64,000 bases of DNA, taken from contig NZ_CP146287.1 in NCBI RefSeq assembly GCF_037041345.1, forward strand, positions 437,501 to 501,500, given 5' to 3'. This document shows positions 9,685-18,819 of this stretch, piece after piece. This DNA is from Abiotrophia defectiva ATCC 49176 (GTDB taxonomy: Bacteria > Bacillota > Bacilli > Lactobacillales > Aerococcaceae). Numbering within the stretch: the first letter of the stretch is position 1; every line of letters starts with the position of its first letter. The position numbers were made by a program, and so were the translations under genes. The notes under the pieces were generated by a model. That model did not search any database, was not told the DNA's origin, and was given only the letters and a program-made list of their open reading frames with translations.

Positions 9685-11177
9685 GTCATCCAGTCATATT
9701 AGAAATGAAAGGCATCGTCAAGAGCTTTGGCCCTGTCAAGGCGCTCAAGGGCGTCGATTTCGACTTGCGGGCCGGCGAAGTGCATGCCTTAATGGGTGAA
9801 AATGGGGCTGGTAAGTCCACCCTCATGAAGGTTTTGACCGGAATTTACGGTGCCAACGAAGGCACCATCCTCTACCAAGGTAAGGAGGTTGCCTTCACTC
9901 GTCCTATTGATGCCATGGATGCCGGAATTGTTATCGTCCACCAAGAATTGAATATGATGAACCACCTGAGCGTGGCCCAAAATATCTTCATCGGACGAGA
10001 AACTGTTAAGAATCACTTATTCTTGGACGACGGTGCTAGCATTAAGAAGGCCAAGGAACTCTTTGACCTCTTGAAGCTAGACATTAACCCCTCAGAGAAA
10101 GTCGGTAACCTGACCGTCGGTAAGCAGCAAATGGTCGAAATTGCTAAGGCCCTATCCATGGAAGCCAAGGTCATTGTCTTCGACGAACCAACAGCTGCCT
10201 TGACAGAATCTGAAATCAATGAGCTCTTCGTCATTATTGATGATTTGCGGGCCAAAGGCGTCGGCATTATCTATATTTCCCACCGGATGGACGAAATCGC
10301 TCGGATTACCGACCGCGTAACCGTCATGCGGGACGGGGAATATGTCGGGACCGTTAATACCAAAGACACGACCAAGGATGAAATCATCGCCATGATGGTC
10401 GGTCGGACTATTTACGAAGATCCAAAGGCTGCCTCAACGGTGGCACCGGATGCGCCAGTGGTGCTCGAAGTAGAACATCTCAATGCTGGCTCCAGTGTCA
10501 AAGACGTCAGCTTCAAGTTACACAAGGGTGAAATCCTCGGCTTCTCTGGCCTCATGGGGGCAGGGCGTACCGAAGTAGCGCGGTTGCTCTTTGGTGCAGA
10601 CCAAAAAGACAGCGGTACCATTCGCATCAAGGGCAAGGAAGTAACCATCAAGTCACCACAAGATGCCATCGCTAATGGGATTGGCTATCTGTCAGAAGAC
10701 CGCAAGCGTTATGGCTGTATCGTGGATATGACCATTGCCAATAATACGGTCATGACTAACCTAGATGCCTACATTCACTCAGGCTTAATCAACGATGGGG
10801 AAATCGTCAAAGCCAGCGACCGCTTCGTCGCTTCCCTTAAGACCAAGACCCCATCCTCCAAGCAGCTGGTTCGCAACCTATCCGGGGGGAACCAACAAAA
10901 AGTCGTCATCGCTAAGTGGTTGGAACAGAACAGTGACATCCTAATCTTCGACGAACCAACCCGTGGGATTGACGTCGGGGCTAAGAGTGAAATCTACCGT
11001 CTCATGAATGATTTGGTTGCCCAAGGCAAATCCATCATTATGATTTCTTCAGAATTAACCGAAGTTTTGCGGATGAGTGACCGAATTGTTGTCATGTGTG
11101 AAGGCAGAAAAACCGGTGAGCTCGACATCAGCCAGGCAACCCAAGAACGGATTCTGGCCTTGGCGACTGACCGCTAG
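9681..11177 (+). CDS. Sugar ABC transporter ATPase, RbsA/MglA type (likely L-fucose)
   Basis: A 498-aa ATPase with two fused ABC modules, as in ribose and galactose importers. Module 1 has Walker A GENGAGKST (about residues 39-47) and Walker B VIVFDEPTAALT. Module 2 has a degenerate P-loop GLMGAGRTE, the signature LSGGNQQKVVIAKWL and LIFDEPTRGID. It powers the permease encoded 24 bp downstream. The substrate is inferred from the operon: fucose, or possibly a fucosyl sugar. Confidence 0.92.
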   Translation: MSHPVILEMKGIVKSFGPVKALKGVDFDLRAGEVHALMGENGAGKSTLMKVLTGIYGANEGTILYQGKEVAFTRPIDAMDAGIVIVHQELNMMNHLSVAQNIFIGRETVKNHLFLDDGASIKKAKELFDLLKLDINPSEKVGNLTVGKQQMVEIAKALSMEAKVIVFDEPTAALTESEINELFVIIDDLRAKGVGIIYISHRMDEIARITDRVTVMRDGEYVGTVNTKDTTKDEIIAMMVGRTIYEDPKAASTVAPDAPVVLEVEHLNAGSSVKDVSFKLHKGEILGFSGLMGAGRTEVARLLFGADQKDSGTIRIKGKEVTIKSPQDAIANGIGYLSEDRKRYGCIVDMTIANNTVMTNLDAYIHSGLINDGEIVKASDRFVASLKTKTPSSKQLVRNLSGGNQQKVVIAKWLEQNSDILIFDEPTRGIDVGAKSEIYRLMNDLVAQGKSIIMISSELTEVLRMSDRIVVMCEGRKTGELDISQATQERILALATDR

Positions 11178-11201
11178 ACTAGCAGATAGAGGTGTATAAG
11201 C

Positions 11202-12185
11202 ATGAAAGATCAACAGTCCTTATGGATGAAATTAGAAAAAACAGTTGGCTTACAAAAGCTGATTGCGCTGATTGCCCTGATTGTCATCTTTGGCTTCTTC
11301 GCAATTTCCAGCGAATCCTTCCGCTCTTTTGATACAGCGGTCAGCATCTTAGATGCATCTTACTACATTGGGTTCCTAGCCATTGGGGTAACCTTCGTTA
11401 TCATTACCTCAGGGATTGACTTATCAATTGGGACGGTGATGATGTGCTCGGCCATTATTGGTGGGGTCCTTCATACCAAACTAGGCTGGCCACTCTGGCT
11501 TTCACTTTTGGCAATCTTAGTGATAGGGGGTGTATTCGGTTTATTTAACGGGATTCTGATTGCCAAATTCGGTTTGCCACCATTTATTGCGACCTTAGGT
11601 ACCATGATGATTTCACGGGGGCTTTCTTCCATCGTCTCCAACGTTCAGAGTGTGACCTTCCCATTACGGGGTACAGGCGAAGGCTGGTACAAGGACTTGT
11701 TCCGGACCAAGGAAAACTTCCCAACTGGTTTGATTGTCCTCATTATCATCGCCATCATCGCAGCCATTGTCCTTAATAAGACTAAGATTGGGCGTTATAT
11801 CTTCGCCATCGGGTCTAACAAGGAAGCAACCCGCTTATCTGGGGTTAACGTCATTAAATGGGAAGCCATGGCTTATGTCATCAGTGGTCTCTTCGCAGGT
11901 CTAGCAGGGATTGCCTATGCAGCGACTTATTCTACTATCTTACCAGGTACCGGGAACGGGATGGAACTTGATGCCATCGCCGGTGTCGTGGTCGGGGGTA
12001 CTTCCTTGGCCGGTGGGGTCGGGTCAGTACTTGGGACCATTATTGGGGTCTTCATTATGTCAGTCCTCAAGATTGGTTTGCCATACATCGACTTACAACC
12101 ACACTACCAATTATTCATTACTGGTTTCGTCGTGATTATCGCAGTCTACTCCGATATCTTGATTCGTCAAAACAAGAAAAAATAG
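11202..12185 (+). CDS. Sugar ABC transporter permease, RbsC type
   Basis: A 327-aa integral membrane protein with about 8-10 hydrophobic segments. The family core GFLAIGVTFVIITSGIDLSIG (about 64-84) and the EAA-like GSNKEATRLSGVNV loop (about 206-219) contact the ATPase. The normal RbsC length is 320-330. It is the membrane channel of the fucose-operon ABC importer. Confidence 0.93.
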   Translation: MKDQQSLWMKLEKTVGLQKLIALIALIVIFGFFAISSESFRSFDTAVSILDASYYIGFLAIGVTFVIITSGIDLSIGTVMMCSAIIGGVLHTKLGWPLWLSLLAILVIGGVFGLFNGILIAKFGLPPFIATLGTMMISRGLSSIVSNVQSVTFPLRGTGEGWYKDLFRTKENFPTGLIVLIIIAIIAAIVLNKTKIGRYIFAIGSNKEATRLSGVNVIKWEAMAYVISGLFAGLAGIAYAATYSTILPGTGNGMELDAIAGVVVGGTSLAGGVGSVLGTIIGVFIMSVLKIGLPYIDLQPHYQLFITGFVVIIAVYSDILIRQNKKK

Positions 12186-12281
12186 GATCAAGGGGTCAGA
12201 TGGCTATGGCCTAGTCCTTATGAGGGATTGAGGTCATGGGTCACCACTCTAAAATACACACAAAAAAAGGAGCAACCTATT

Positions 12282-13343
12282 ATGAAAAAGTCATTTAAAC
12301 TTGCTATTGCAGCTTTTGCATCCTTATTAACCTTAGGGGGCGTTTCTAGCACTGGTTTCGTAGCACATGCTGAAGAAACCCGCGTAGAAGTTATCGCCAA
12401 AGGTTTCCAACATGACTTCTGGAAAGCTGTTAACAAAGGGGCTGAAAAAGCTGCTAGCGAATTAGGTGCTAAGATCAACTTCGTTGGGCCACAAAACGAA
12501 ACAGCGATTGCAGAACAATTGGAACAATTGAACAACGCCATTAACAAGAACCCTAAAGCCATTGCTTTAGCAGCTTTGGATACAGAAGCTGAATTAGATG
12601 CTATCAACATGGCGCTCAGCAAAAACATTCCAATCATTGGGTTTGACTCTGGGGTTCCAGGGGCACCAGAAGGGGCGATTAAGGCAACTGCTTCAACTGA
12701 CAACCACGCAGCAGGTGGGAATGCAGCTGAACACCTCTTCCCAATGTTAGAAGGTAAGGTCAAAGACAAACCAGTTCGTATTGGGGTTATCTCTCAAGAA
12801 GCCAACTCACTCTCTATCACTCAACGTACTTCTGGTTTCATCGACAAGATGGTCGAACTCTTTGAGAAGAAGGGCGTTAAAGTGGCTGTTGTCGGTCACG
12901 ATAAGTTCAAGAACAATGTAGCGGAAGCAGATGCTAAAGTCATTATTGAAGTGCGCGTGCCTGCTCAAGTAGATGATGCGGCTGGTAAGACAGAAGCTTC
13001 TACTGTCTTAGAAAAAGAAGACACTATTGCGATCTACGGTTCTAACGAATTTGCAGCTAAGGCCATCATCAACGCTAACGGTGGTTTCTCTGAATCTAAA
13101 TTAGGAGCAGACAAGATCTTAGCAGTTGGTTTTGACTCTGGTGCCCTCCAACAAGATGCTATCCGTAAGGGTATCTTCGTTGGTTCTGTTACCCAAGACC
13201 CAATTCAAATCGGTTACCAAGCAGTGAAATTAGCGGTTGAAGCAGCTCAAGGTAAAGAAGTAAAAGACGTGGATACTGGGTCCAAGTGGTATGACGCTAA
13301 GAACATCGACTCTGATGAAATCAAAGCCCTCTTATATGAATAA
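12282..13343 (+). CDS. Periplasmic-binding-protein-like sugar receptor, non-lipidated
   Basis: A 353-aa substrate-binding protein of the RbsB/MglB family, with the fold running from EVIAKGFQHDFWKAVNKGAEKAA to FVGSVTQDPIQIGYQAV. The start is the ATG after AAAAAGGAGCAA; the longer reading adds 18 residues with no signal character. The signal peptide (about 1-31) ends AHA before EE and contains no cysteine. Family members in Gram-positives are normally lipoproteins, so how this receptor stays at the membrane is not obvious. Confidence 0.9.
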   Translation: MKKSFKLAIAAFASLLTLGGVSSTGFVAHAEETRVEVIAKGFQHDFWKAVNKGAEKAASELGAKINFVGPQNETAIAEQLEQLNNAINKNPKAIALAALDTEAELDAINMALSKNIPIIGFDSGVPGAPEGAIKATASTDNHAAGGNAAEHLFPMLEGKVKDKPVRIGVISQEANSLSITQRTSGFIDKMVELFEKKGVKVAVVGHDKFKNNVAEADAKVIIEVRVPAQVDDAAGKTEASTVLEKEDTIAIYGSNEFAAKAIINANGGFSESKLGADKILAVGFDSGALQQDAIRKGIFVGSVTQDPIQIGYQAVKLAVEAAQGKEVKDVDTGSKWYDAKNIDSDEIKALLYE

Positions 13344-13377
13344 GAAAACCATGTAAACTCTAGTGGAGGCGAATGCC

Positions 13378-14868
13378 ATGACGCGTATGAAACTTTTGGC
13401 CATTGACCTGGGGGCTAGCTCAGGTCGCGTAATGCAAGCCATTTATGATGGACAGACCCTCCAACTCACTGAGGTGCACCGGTTCGCTAACGAACCGGTC
13501 AGCCTCAATGATGGCTTGTACTGGAATATTTTACACTTACAAAACGAAATCAAACGCGGCATCAAGAAGGCGACCCAAGTCGATGATATTCCCATTCGTT
13601 CTATTTCGGTAGATACCTGGGGTGTCGACTATGCCTATTTGGATCAAGCGGGAGATATGATTTACCTGCCACACTGCTATCGTGATAACCGCATGGGTTC
13701 TTATGAAGCAGACTTCTATCAAGCCATGGCGCCAGAAAAGCTCTTTGACTTGACGGGGGTTCAGCCAGCGACCATTAACTCGGTCCTACAGCTTTATGCG
13801 GACTTGCAGGAAAAACCACATCTCAAGCAGATCGCCCAAAAGGTCCTCTTTATGCCGGATTTGATTAACTATCTACTCTGTGGGGTAGCGGCAACCGAAT
13901 ATACGATTGCTAGCACCTCAGGTTTGTTATCATCCAGTCATCCGGGTAGTTTCGAAGACAAGGTCTTAGACAGCTTGGGGATTCCAAAAGACTGGTTCGG
14001 GCAAGTGACCAAAGGCGGGCGCATCTTGCGCCAACTGTCGCCACGCATTACCCAAGAGCTCAAGATTGAGCCTTTTGACGTGATTGCAGGTGCGGGCCAT
14101 GACACAGCGGCGGCTGTTCTGGCTATTCCTTATGCCAGCGACCAACCAACAGCCTTTATCTCCTGCGGGACCTGGTCCTTGGTAGGCTTGGAGTCGGATC
14201 AACCGATCTTGAGTGAAGCTGCTTATGCGGCCGGCCTAACCAATGAAGGTTGCTTCGACGGTCGTTATCGTCTGCTTAAGAACACTACCGGCCTGTGGAT
14301 TCTGCAAGAACTCCAACGTGACTGGCGCTTGCAGGGTGAGGAGCTTTCCTTCGCCCAGATGGCCGAATTAGCTCAAGCAGTGACCGATAACCAAACTTGG
14401 ATTAATCCAAATGATGCGATTTTTGCTTCGCCTCATGATATGGAAGCTAAGATTAAGGAACGTTGTCGTCTGACCAACCAAGCGGTTCCTCAAACCAAGG
14501 GACATGTGGTCAGAGTAGTATTAGAAAGTTTGGCCCTTGCTTATCGGCAGACCTTGGATCAGTTGGAGCAACTGACTGGCCAAAGCATCGACGCCATTCA
14601 TATGGTGGGCGGCGGCATTCAAAATCGCTTGCTCTGCCAGTTAACGGCTAACTTTTCCGGGCGTCCTGTCCGGACGGGGCCAATTGAGGGCAGTGCCTTG
14701 GGCAATATCTTAGCTCAACTCTTGACCTTGGGTGAGATTAAGACCCGACATGAGGCCCAAGCCTTAATTAAAAACAGTGAAACAACACATGATTATGAGG
14801 TAGCGGACTTGCCTAATCGTGACCAAATCTATGCTCGCTACCTGGAATTGACGAAAGGTGGTCAATAA
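13378..14868 (+). CDS. L-fuculokinase, RhaB-like FGGY kinase
   Basis: A 496-residue sugar kinase. The N-terminal phosphate loop LLAIDLGASSGRVMQA, the substrate segment SVDTWGVDYAYLD and the C-terminal ISCGTWSLVGLE are closer to rhamnulokinases (RhaB) than to E. coli FucK. In context it should phosphorylate L-fuculose to L-fuculose-1-phosphate. The start follows GGAGG by 8 bases. A second role on L-rhamnulose is possible, although no rhamnose isomerase or aldolase is seen here. Confidence 0.85.
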   Translation: MTRMKLLAIDLGASSGRVMQAIYDGQTLQLTEVHRFANEPVSLNDGLYWNILHLQNEIKRGIKKATQVDDIPIRSISVDTWGVDYAYLDQAGDMIYLPHCYRDNRMGSYEADFYQAMAPEKLFDLTGVQPATINSVLQLYADLQEKPHLKQIAQKVLFMPDLINYLLCGVAATEYTIASTSGLLSSSHPGSFEDKVLDSLGIPKDWFGQVTKGGRILRQLSPRITQELKIEPFDVIAGAGHDTAAAVLAIPYASDQPTAFISCGTWSLVGLESDQPILSEAAYAAGLTNEGCFDGRYRLLKNTTGLWILQELQRDWRLQGEELSFAQMAELAQAVTDNQTWINPNDAIFASPHDMEAKIKERCRLTNQAVPQTKGHVVRVVLESLALAYRQTLDQLEQLTGQSIDAIHMVGGGIQNRLLCQLTANFSGRPVRTGPIEGSALGNILAQLLTLGEIKTRHEAQALIKNSETTHDYEVADLPNRDQIYARYLELTKGGQ

Positions 14869-15297
14869 ATGCTTAAACATATACCAGCCATTTTGAGTCC
14901 AGACTTAGTCAAATATTTGATGGAAATGGGTCATGGGGACGAATTAGTCATTGCGGACGCCAACTTCCCGGCTCATCGCTTGGGCCAACGCGTCATTCGC
15001 GCGGATGGTCATGGGGTTCCAGAGCTTTTGGACGCCATTCTGACCCTCCTGCCTTTGGATCCTTACAGTGATTACCAAGCAGGTCTAATGCAGGTGGTGC
15101 CAGGGGACCCAACGGTTCCGGTCATTTGGGAGGAATACAAGGCCATCCTAGACCGTCAGACTCAAGACCAAGGCTATCAAATCAAAGAAATTGAGCGGTT
15201 TGCCTTCTATGAACAAGCCAAAGATGCTTATCTCGTAATCCAAAGCGGGGAGACCGCCCTATACGGCAATATCATTTTGAAAAAAGGCGTGCTCTAG
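14869..15297 (+). CDS. fucU: L-fucose mutarotase, FucU/RbsD family
   Basis: A 142-aa protein with the family N-terminus MLKHIPAILSPDLVKYLMEMGHGDELVIADANFPA, in which the His of MGHGD is the catalytic region. It speeds conversion between alpha and beta anomers of fucose so that the isomerase is fed. The ATG starts one base after the kinase stop, so the genes are tightly coupled. Confidence 0.93.
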   Translation: MLKHIPAILSPDLVKYLMEMGHGDELVIADANFPAHRLGQRVIRADGHGVPELLDAILTLLPLDPYSDYQAGLMQVVPGDPTVPVIWEEYKAILDRQTQDQGYQIKEIERFAFYEQAKDAYLVIQSGETALYGNIILKKGVL

Positions 15298-15329
15298 CCA
15301 CGTTAAAATTGCAATAGGAGTGAACAATT

Positions 15330-16481
15330 ATGTCAACATTTTATGTACCAGCTATTAACTTAATCGGTAGAGGGGTGATTAATGAGGTTGGTTCTTACGT
15401 CAAAGAATTAGGCTACAAGAAAGCTCTCTTAGTAACGGATACTTTCATTGCTTCTAGCGATATCTTACCTAAGGTGACTAAACCTTTAGATGCAGAAGGA
15501 ATCAACTATGTAGTTTTCTCAGATGTCGATCCTAACCCTTCATGTAAGAATGTCTGGGATGGTCTTAAGGCCTTGCAAGAAAACAACTGCGACTTCATTA
15601 TTTCGCTCGGTGGTGGTTCACCACAAGACGCAGCTAGCTGTATCTCAGTTATGGCAACCAATGGTGGTAAGCCTCAAGACTACGAAGGTTTGCACAAATC
15701 AGCTAAGAAAGGTTTGCCAGTTGTTGCCATTAATACAACAGCTGGGACTTCTGCTGAAATTACCATTAACTATGTCATTACCGACGAAGAACGTAAGGTT
15801 AAAATGGTCATGGTTGACAAGAATAGTTTGGCGCTGATCTCTGTTAACGACCCTGAATTAATGGTATCTAAACCAGCAGCTCTAACGGCTGCAACCGGTA
15901 TGGACGCCTTGACTCACGCGGTAGAAGCCTTGGTAACACCGGGTGCTTATGGCGTCACCAAGAAACTCTCGATCGGGGCAATCGAATTGATCAAGGAATT
16001 CTTGCCACGAGCAGTCAAGGATGGGCATGATATCGAAGCCCGTGAAGGCATGGTCAACGCTATCTTCTTAGGTGGTATGGCCTTCAACAACGCTGGTTTA
16101 GGTTACGTACACTCCATGGCTCACCAACTAGGGGCAGTTTATCATTTACCACACGGTGTCTGCTGTGCCATGTTATTACCAGTGATTGAACGTGAAAATG
16201 CTAAGCGCGTACCAGCTGCCTTCCGTGATGTGGCCAAAGCTTTAGGTTTACAAGTTGAAGGCAAGTCAGACCAAGAGTGTGCTGATTATGCCATTAGCGA
16301 AATCGAAAAATTGTCTGAAACAGTGGGTATTCCTAAGAAGTTAACCGAACTAGGTATTGAAGAAAAAGACTTCGACTTCGAATATCTATCCAAGAATGCG
16401 ATGATTGATGCCTGCGCACCAGGTAACCCATTCACCCCAACCTTGGAAGAAACCATTGCCTTCTATAAGGAACTCTTCTAG
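15330..16481 (+). CDS. fucO: Lactaldehyde reductase (1,2-propanediol oxidoreductase)
   Basis: A 383-aa iron-dependent alcohol dehydrogenase. It has the NAD-binding GGGSPQDAA near residues 95-103. Metal ligands lie around GMDALTHAVEA (about 190-200) and in the HSMAHQLGAVYHLPHG block (about 260-275). It reduces the L-lactaldehyde from the aldolase to propane-1,2-diol and regenerates NAD. It is last in the operon and is followed by a strong hairpin. Confidence 0.92.
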   Translation: MSTFYVPAINLIGRGVINEVGSYVKELGYKKALLVTDTFIASSDILPKVTKPLDAEGINYVVFSDVDPNPSCKNVWDGLKALQENNCDFIISLGGGSPQDAASCISVMATNGGKPQDYEGLHKSAKKGLPVVAINTTAGTSAEITINYVITDEERKVKMVMVDKNSLALISVNDPELMVSKPAALTAATGMDALTHAVEALVTPGAYGVTKKLSIGAIELIKEFLPRAVKDGHDIEAREGMVNAIFLGGMAFNNAGLGYVHSMAHQLGAVYHLPHGVCCAMLLPVIERENAKRVPAAFRDVAKALGLQVEGKSDQECADYAISEIEKLSETVGIPKKLTELGIEEKDFDFEYLSKNAMIDACAPGNPFTPTLEETIAFYKELF

Positions 16482-16501
16482 GACCTAACTAGATAAAGAT
16501 T

Positions 16502-16540
16502 GACAAGCACCCCATGGCCAAGTTGGGGTGCTTGTCTTAG
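16502..16540 (+). terminator. Terminator of the fucose operon
   Basis: Thirteen-base perfect stem GACAAGCACCCCA / TGGGGTGCTTGTC. The T-run is poor (TTAGTTT), but the stem is very stable and no gene continues beyond it. Confidence 0.75.
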
Positions 16541-16624
16541 TTTATGGAGTGGTTATAATTTTTTCCTATAACACATGCTAGATTTTTCGTCTAACAGCAT
16601 AGCTTGACCCTGGCTTGGGACTTA

Positions 16625-16892
16625 GGTATAGTGAAAACATAGGAAACACGTTGAAGAGAAGAGTAGGGATCAATCCTTGTCTAGAGAGCTTGTAGCGGGT
16701 GGAAGCAAGCCTAGGATCTCCTTACAAATGGTCTCAGAGTGGGCGCTTGGCTTAAACCAACGCACGGGGGCACCCGTTACCATGACAGAGTCCTAGCGGA
16801 CTCACAGAGGCCTTGTCGGTGACGGCAGGGTGAATGAAGGTGGTACCACGAGTGACGCTCGTCCTTTTCCCTAGGGGAGGACGGGCTTTTTT
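16625..16892 (+). promoter_or_regulatory. T-box leader, probably tRNA-Met responsive
   Basis: The region has the parts of a T-box: AGAGAG (16682-), the distal stem I element GGGTGGAAGCAAGCC, a candidate specifier ATG at 16728-16730 followed by G, and the T-box sequence GAAGGTGGTACCACG near 16836. A terminator follows with the stem CGTCCT / AGGACG and seven T (ending about 16892). An ATG specifier fits methionine control, which agrees with the MetQ-like and MTA/SAH nucleosidase genes downstream. The leader fills most of the 450-bp gap after fucO. Its exact 5' end is not fixed. Confidence 0.88.
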
Positions 16893-16936
16893 TGTCTTCT
16901 CCCGTCAAAAAAACAGCCATCAAAGGAGAATCACAT

Positions 16937-17791
16937 ATGTCCATTAAAAGTTTTGCCAAGAAAGTCACCCTTACCACACTCGCTGCCCTTAGCTTATTTG
17001 GCGCGGCCCTGCCTGCATCCGCTGCGACTAAGGTCACGGTCAGCAGTATTGGCTCTGACTACGATGTCTGGAAGTTCATTGCTGAGTCAGAAGAAGCCAA
17101 GAAAGCAGGTTTAGAGATTGAGGTCAAAGAAATTGATGGAGGCTTGCCACTTAACAAGTCTGTAGCGGATGGTATCGTGGATGCCAATGCCTTCCAATCT
17201 TTGGGCTACTTAGACGCCTTCAACAAGGAATCCGACAATGCATTGGTTCCGATTGGGACCACCTATATCGAGCCGATGGGGATTTATTCTAAGAAATATA
17301 AGAAGATTGAGGAAGTCAAGGAAGGGGCTGTGGTGGCCTTGGCTGATAACCCAGCCAACACTACTCGAGCTTTGCGCTTGCTTGAATCAGCTGGGCTAAT
17401 CAAGCTCAAACCTGACTTTGATGATGGCGTGGGGACCCCCGATGATGTCATTGAAAACCCTAAGAAGTTAGAATTCAAATTAATTGATGACACCACAGCG
17501 GTTCGTGTCTTAGACGATGTGGACCTCTCCATTATCGGGAACACCATTGCTTTGGAAGGCGGCCTTAACGTTCTCAAGGATGCCATCTACAAGGAAGAAA
17601 TTAACGACTCAACCAAGTCACGCATTAACGTTATCGCCGTCAAGAAAGGCCGCGAAAAAGACGAGAATCTACTTAAACTAGTGGAACTCTACCACACTCC
17701 TAAGGTCCAAGAATTCATCAAGGAAAAGTTCCAGGGTACCAAGGTAGAAGTGAAAAAAGACATTAAAGATGTCTGGAAGGAAGCCGAATAA
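16937..17791 (+). CDS. metQ: MetQ/NlpA-family methionine-binding protein, non-lipidated
   Basis: A 284-aa substrate-binding protein of the NlpA/MetQ family: KVTVSSIGSDYDVWKFIAESEEAKKAGLEIEV at the front, then the DANAFQSLGYLDAF and YIEPMGIYSKKYK segments. The start after AAAGGAG gives a signal peptide ending ASA before ATKV, with no lipobox cysteine. The family is usually lipidated. The partners MetN and MetI are not in the window. The T-box in front suggests induction when methionyl-tRNA is uncharged. Confidence 0.88.
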   Translation: MSIKSFAKKVTLTTLAALSLFGAALPASAATKVTVSSIGSDYDVWKFIAESEEAKKAGLEIEVKEIDGGLPLNKSVADGIVDANAFQSLGYLDAFNKESDNALVPIGTTYIEPMGIYSKKYKKIEEVKEGAVVALADNPANTTRALRLLESAGLIKLKPDFDDGVGTPDDVIENPKKLEFKLIDDTTAVRVLDDVDLSIIGNTIALEGGLNVLKDAIYKEEINDSTKSRINVIAVKKGREKDENLLKLVELYHTPKVQEFIKEKFQGTKVEVKKDIKDVWKEAE

Positions 17792-18504
17792 TGAAAGTAG
17801 CCATCGTAGCGGCCATGCAGGAAGAGTTGGCGCCTTTCCGCCAACATTTTGGGGCCAAGCAGCTAGTCTTTGAACAGGCTAAGACTCGCATAGAAGCAGT
17901 CAACCCACCTGAAGGAACGGGGATTAGTCAGCTTTACTTGGTAGAGTCTGGTATTGGTAAGGCTAATGCTGCCGCCTGCGCTGCCTGGCTCTTAAGCCAA
18001 GTAGGGCCAGACCTAGTCATTAATACTGGGTCGACGGGGTGTTTTGAGCCAAGCGTGGCCTTAGGTGACGTAGTCATCAGTGACCGTTTTGTCTATAGCG
18101 ATGTGGATGCCACAGGCTTCAATTACGCTTGGGGGCAGGTCCCACAAATGCCAGCTGATTACCCGGTCGTAGCTGACTTGCTGACTAATCTGCTGGCTCA
18201 TTTCCAAGGGGCAGGCAAGTCCTATCAGGTTCATGTGGGCACCATTGCGACGTCGGATTCTTTTATGAGCGATTCTCAGAGGATAGCGGAAATCCTGGAA
18301 CGGCAACCAGGCCTCCTAGCTTCTGATATGGAAAGTGCCGCCCTAGCTCAGGTCCTGGCAAGTTCAGCTTGTCAGGTTCTCAACATTCGGGGCATCTCTG
18401 ATCATGTTGGCGCCCAGGCCCCACAACTCTTCAAGGATAGTCTGGCGCTGGCTGCCCAGAATGCTTATGATGCGGTGCTGACCGTCCTTACACAAATAAT
18501 TTAA
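17791..18504 (+). CDS. mtnN: 5'-methylthioadenosine/S-adenosylhomocysteine nucleosidase
   Basis: A 237-aa nucleosidase that hydrolyses MTA and SAH to adenine plus the thioribose or ribosyl-homocysteine product, recycling methionine. Family marks are VAIVAAMQEELAPF at the start, SGIGKANAAACAAWLL, INTGSTGCFEP and SDMESAALAQVL, with the catalytic region SDHVG near the end. Its ATG overlaps the last base of the metQ stop codon, so it is under the same T-box. Confidence 0.94.
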   Translation: MKVAIVAAMQEELAPFRQHFGAKQLVFEQAKTRIEAVNPPEGTGISQLYLVESGIGKANAAACAAWLLSQVGPDLVINTGSTGCFEPSVALGDVVISDRFVYSDVDATGFNYAWGQVPQMPADYPVVADLLTNLLAHFQGAGKSYQVHVGTIATSDSFMSDSQRIAEILERQPGLLASDMESAALAQVLASSACQVLNIRGISDHVGAQAPQLFKDSLALAAQNAYDAVLTVLTQII

Positions 18505-18509
18505 GAAAA

Positions 18510-18538
18510 ATTGCGGGGCGGACAGCCCCGTTTTTTTG
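18510..18538 (+). terminator. Terminator after mtnN
   Basis: Stem GCGGGGC / GCCCCG followed by seven T. The rest of the gap to the adhesin gene (to about 18735) is AT-rich, and I see no gene in it. Confidence 0.85.
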
Positions 18539-18735
18539 TAGGCATTATTTGTATGGATAAATGCTATGTTTCTTGCTTTTATTATGAACTATAAGAGAAA
18601 AATAGTGAGAAAAAACAGTGAGTATGTGGCACTAATTCACGATTCACTTGTCCATACTATTACTATCGTTACAATATCATAACAATCCACTAAAATTAGT
18701 AGCGAATATTGCCTTTGGAATTTTAATATGAGCTA

Positions 18736-18764
18736 TTGGAAATGCTGTTATGATGGTGTATAAT
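18736..18764 (+). promoter_or_regulatory. Promoter of the adhesin gene
   Basis: TTGGAA, a 17-bp spacer and TATAAT, 55 bp before the adhesin start. Confidence 0.65.
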
Positions 18765-18819
18765 GAGTTGTCGATAGATTTTTTTGTTCGTAATGATTCT
18801 GAAAGAAAGGAAGGATTTA

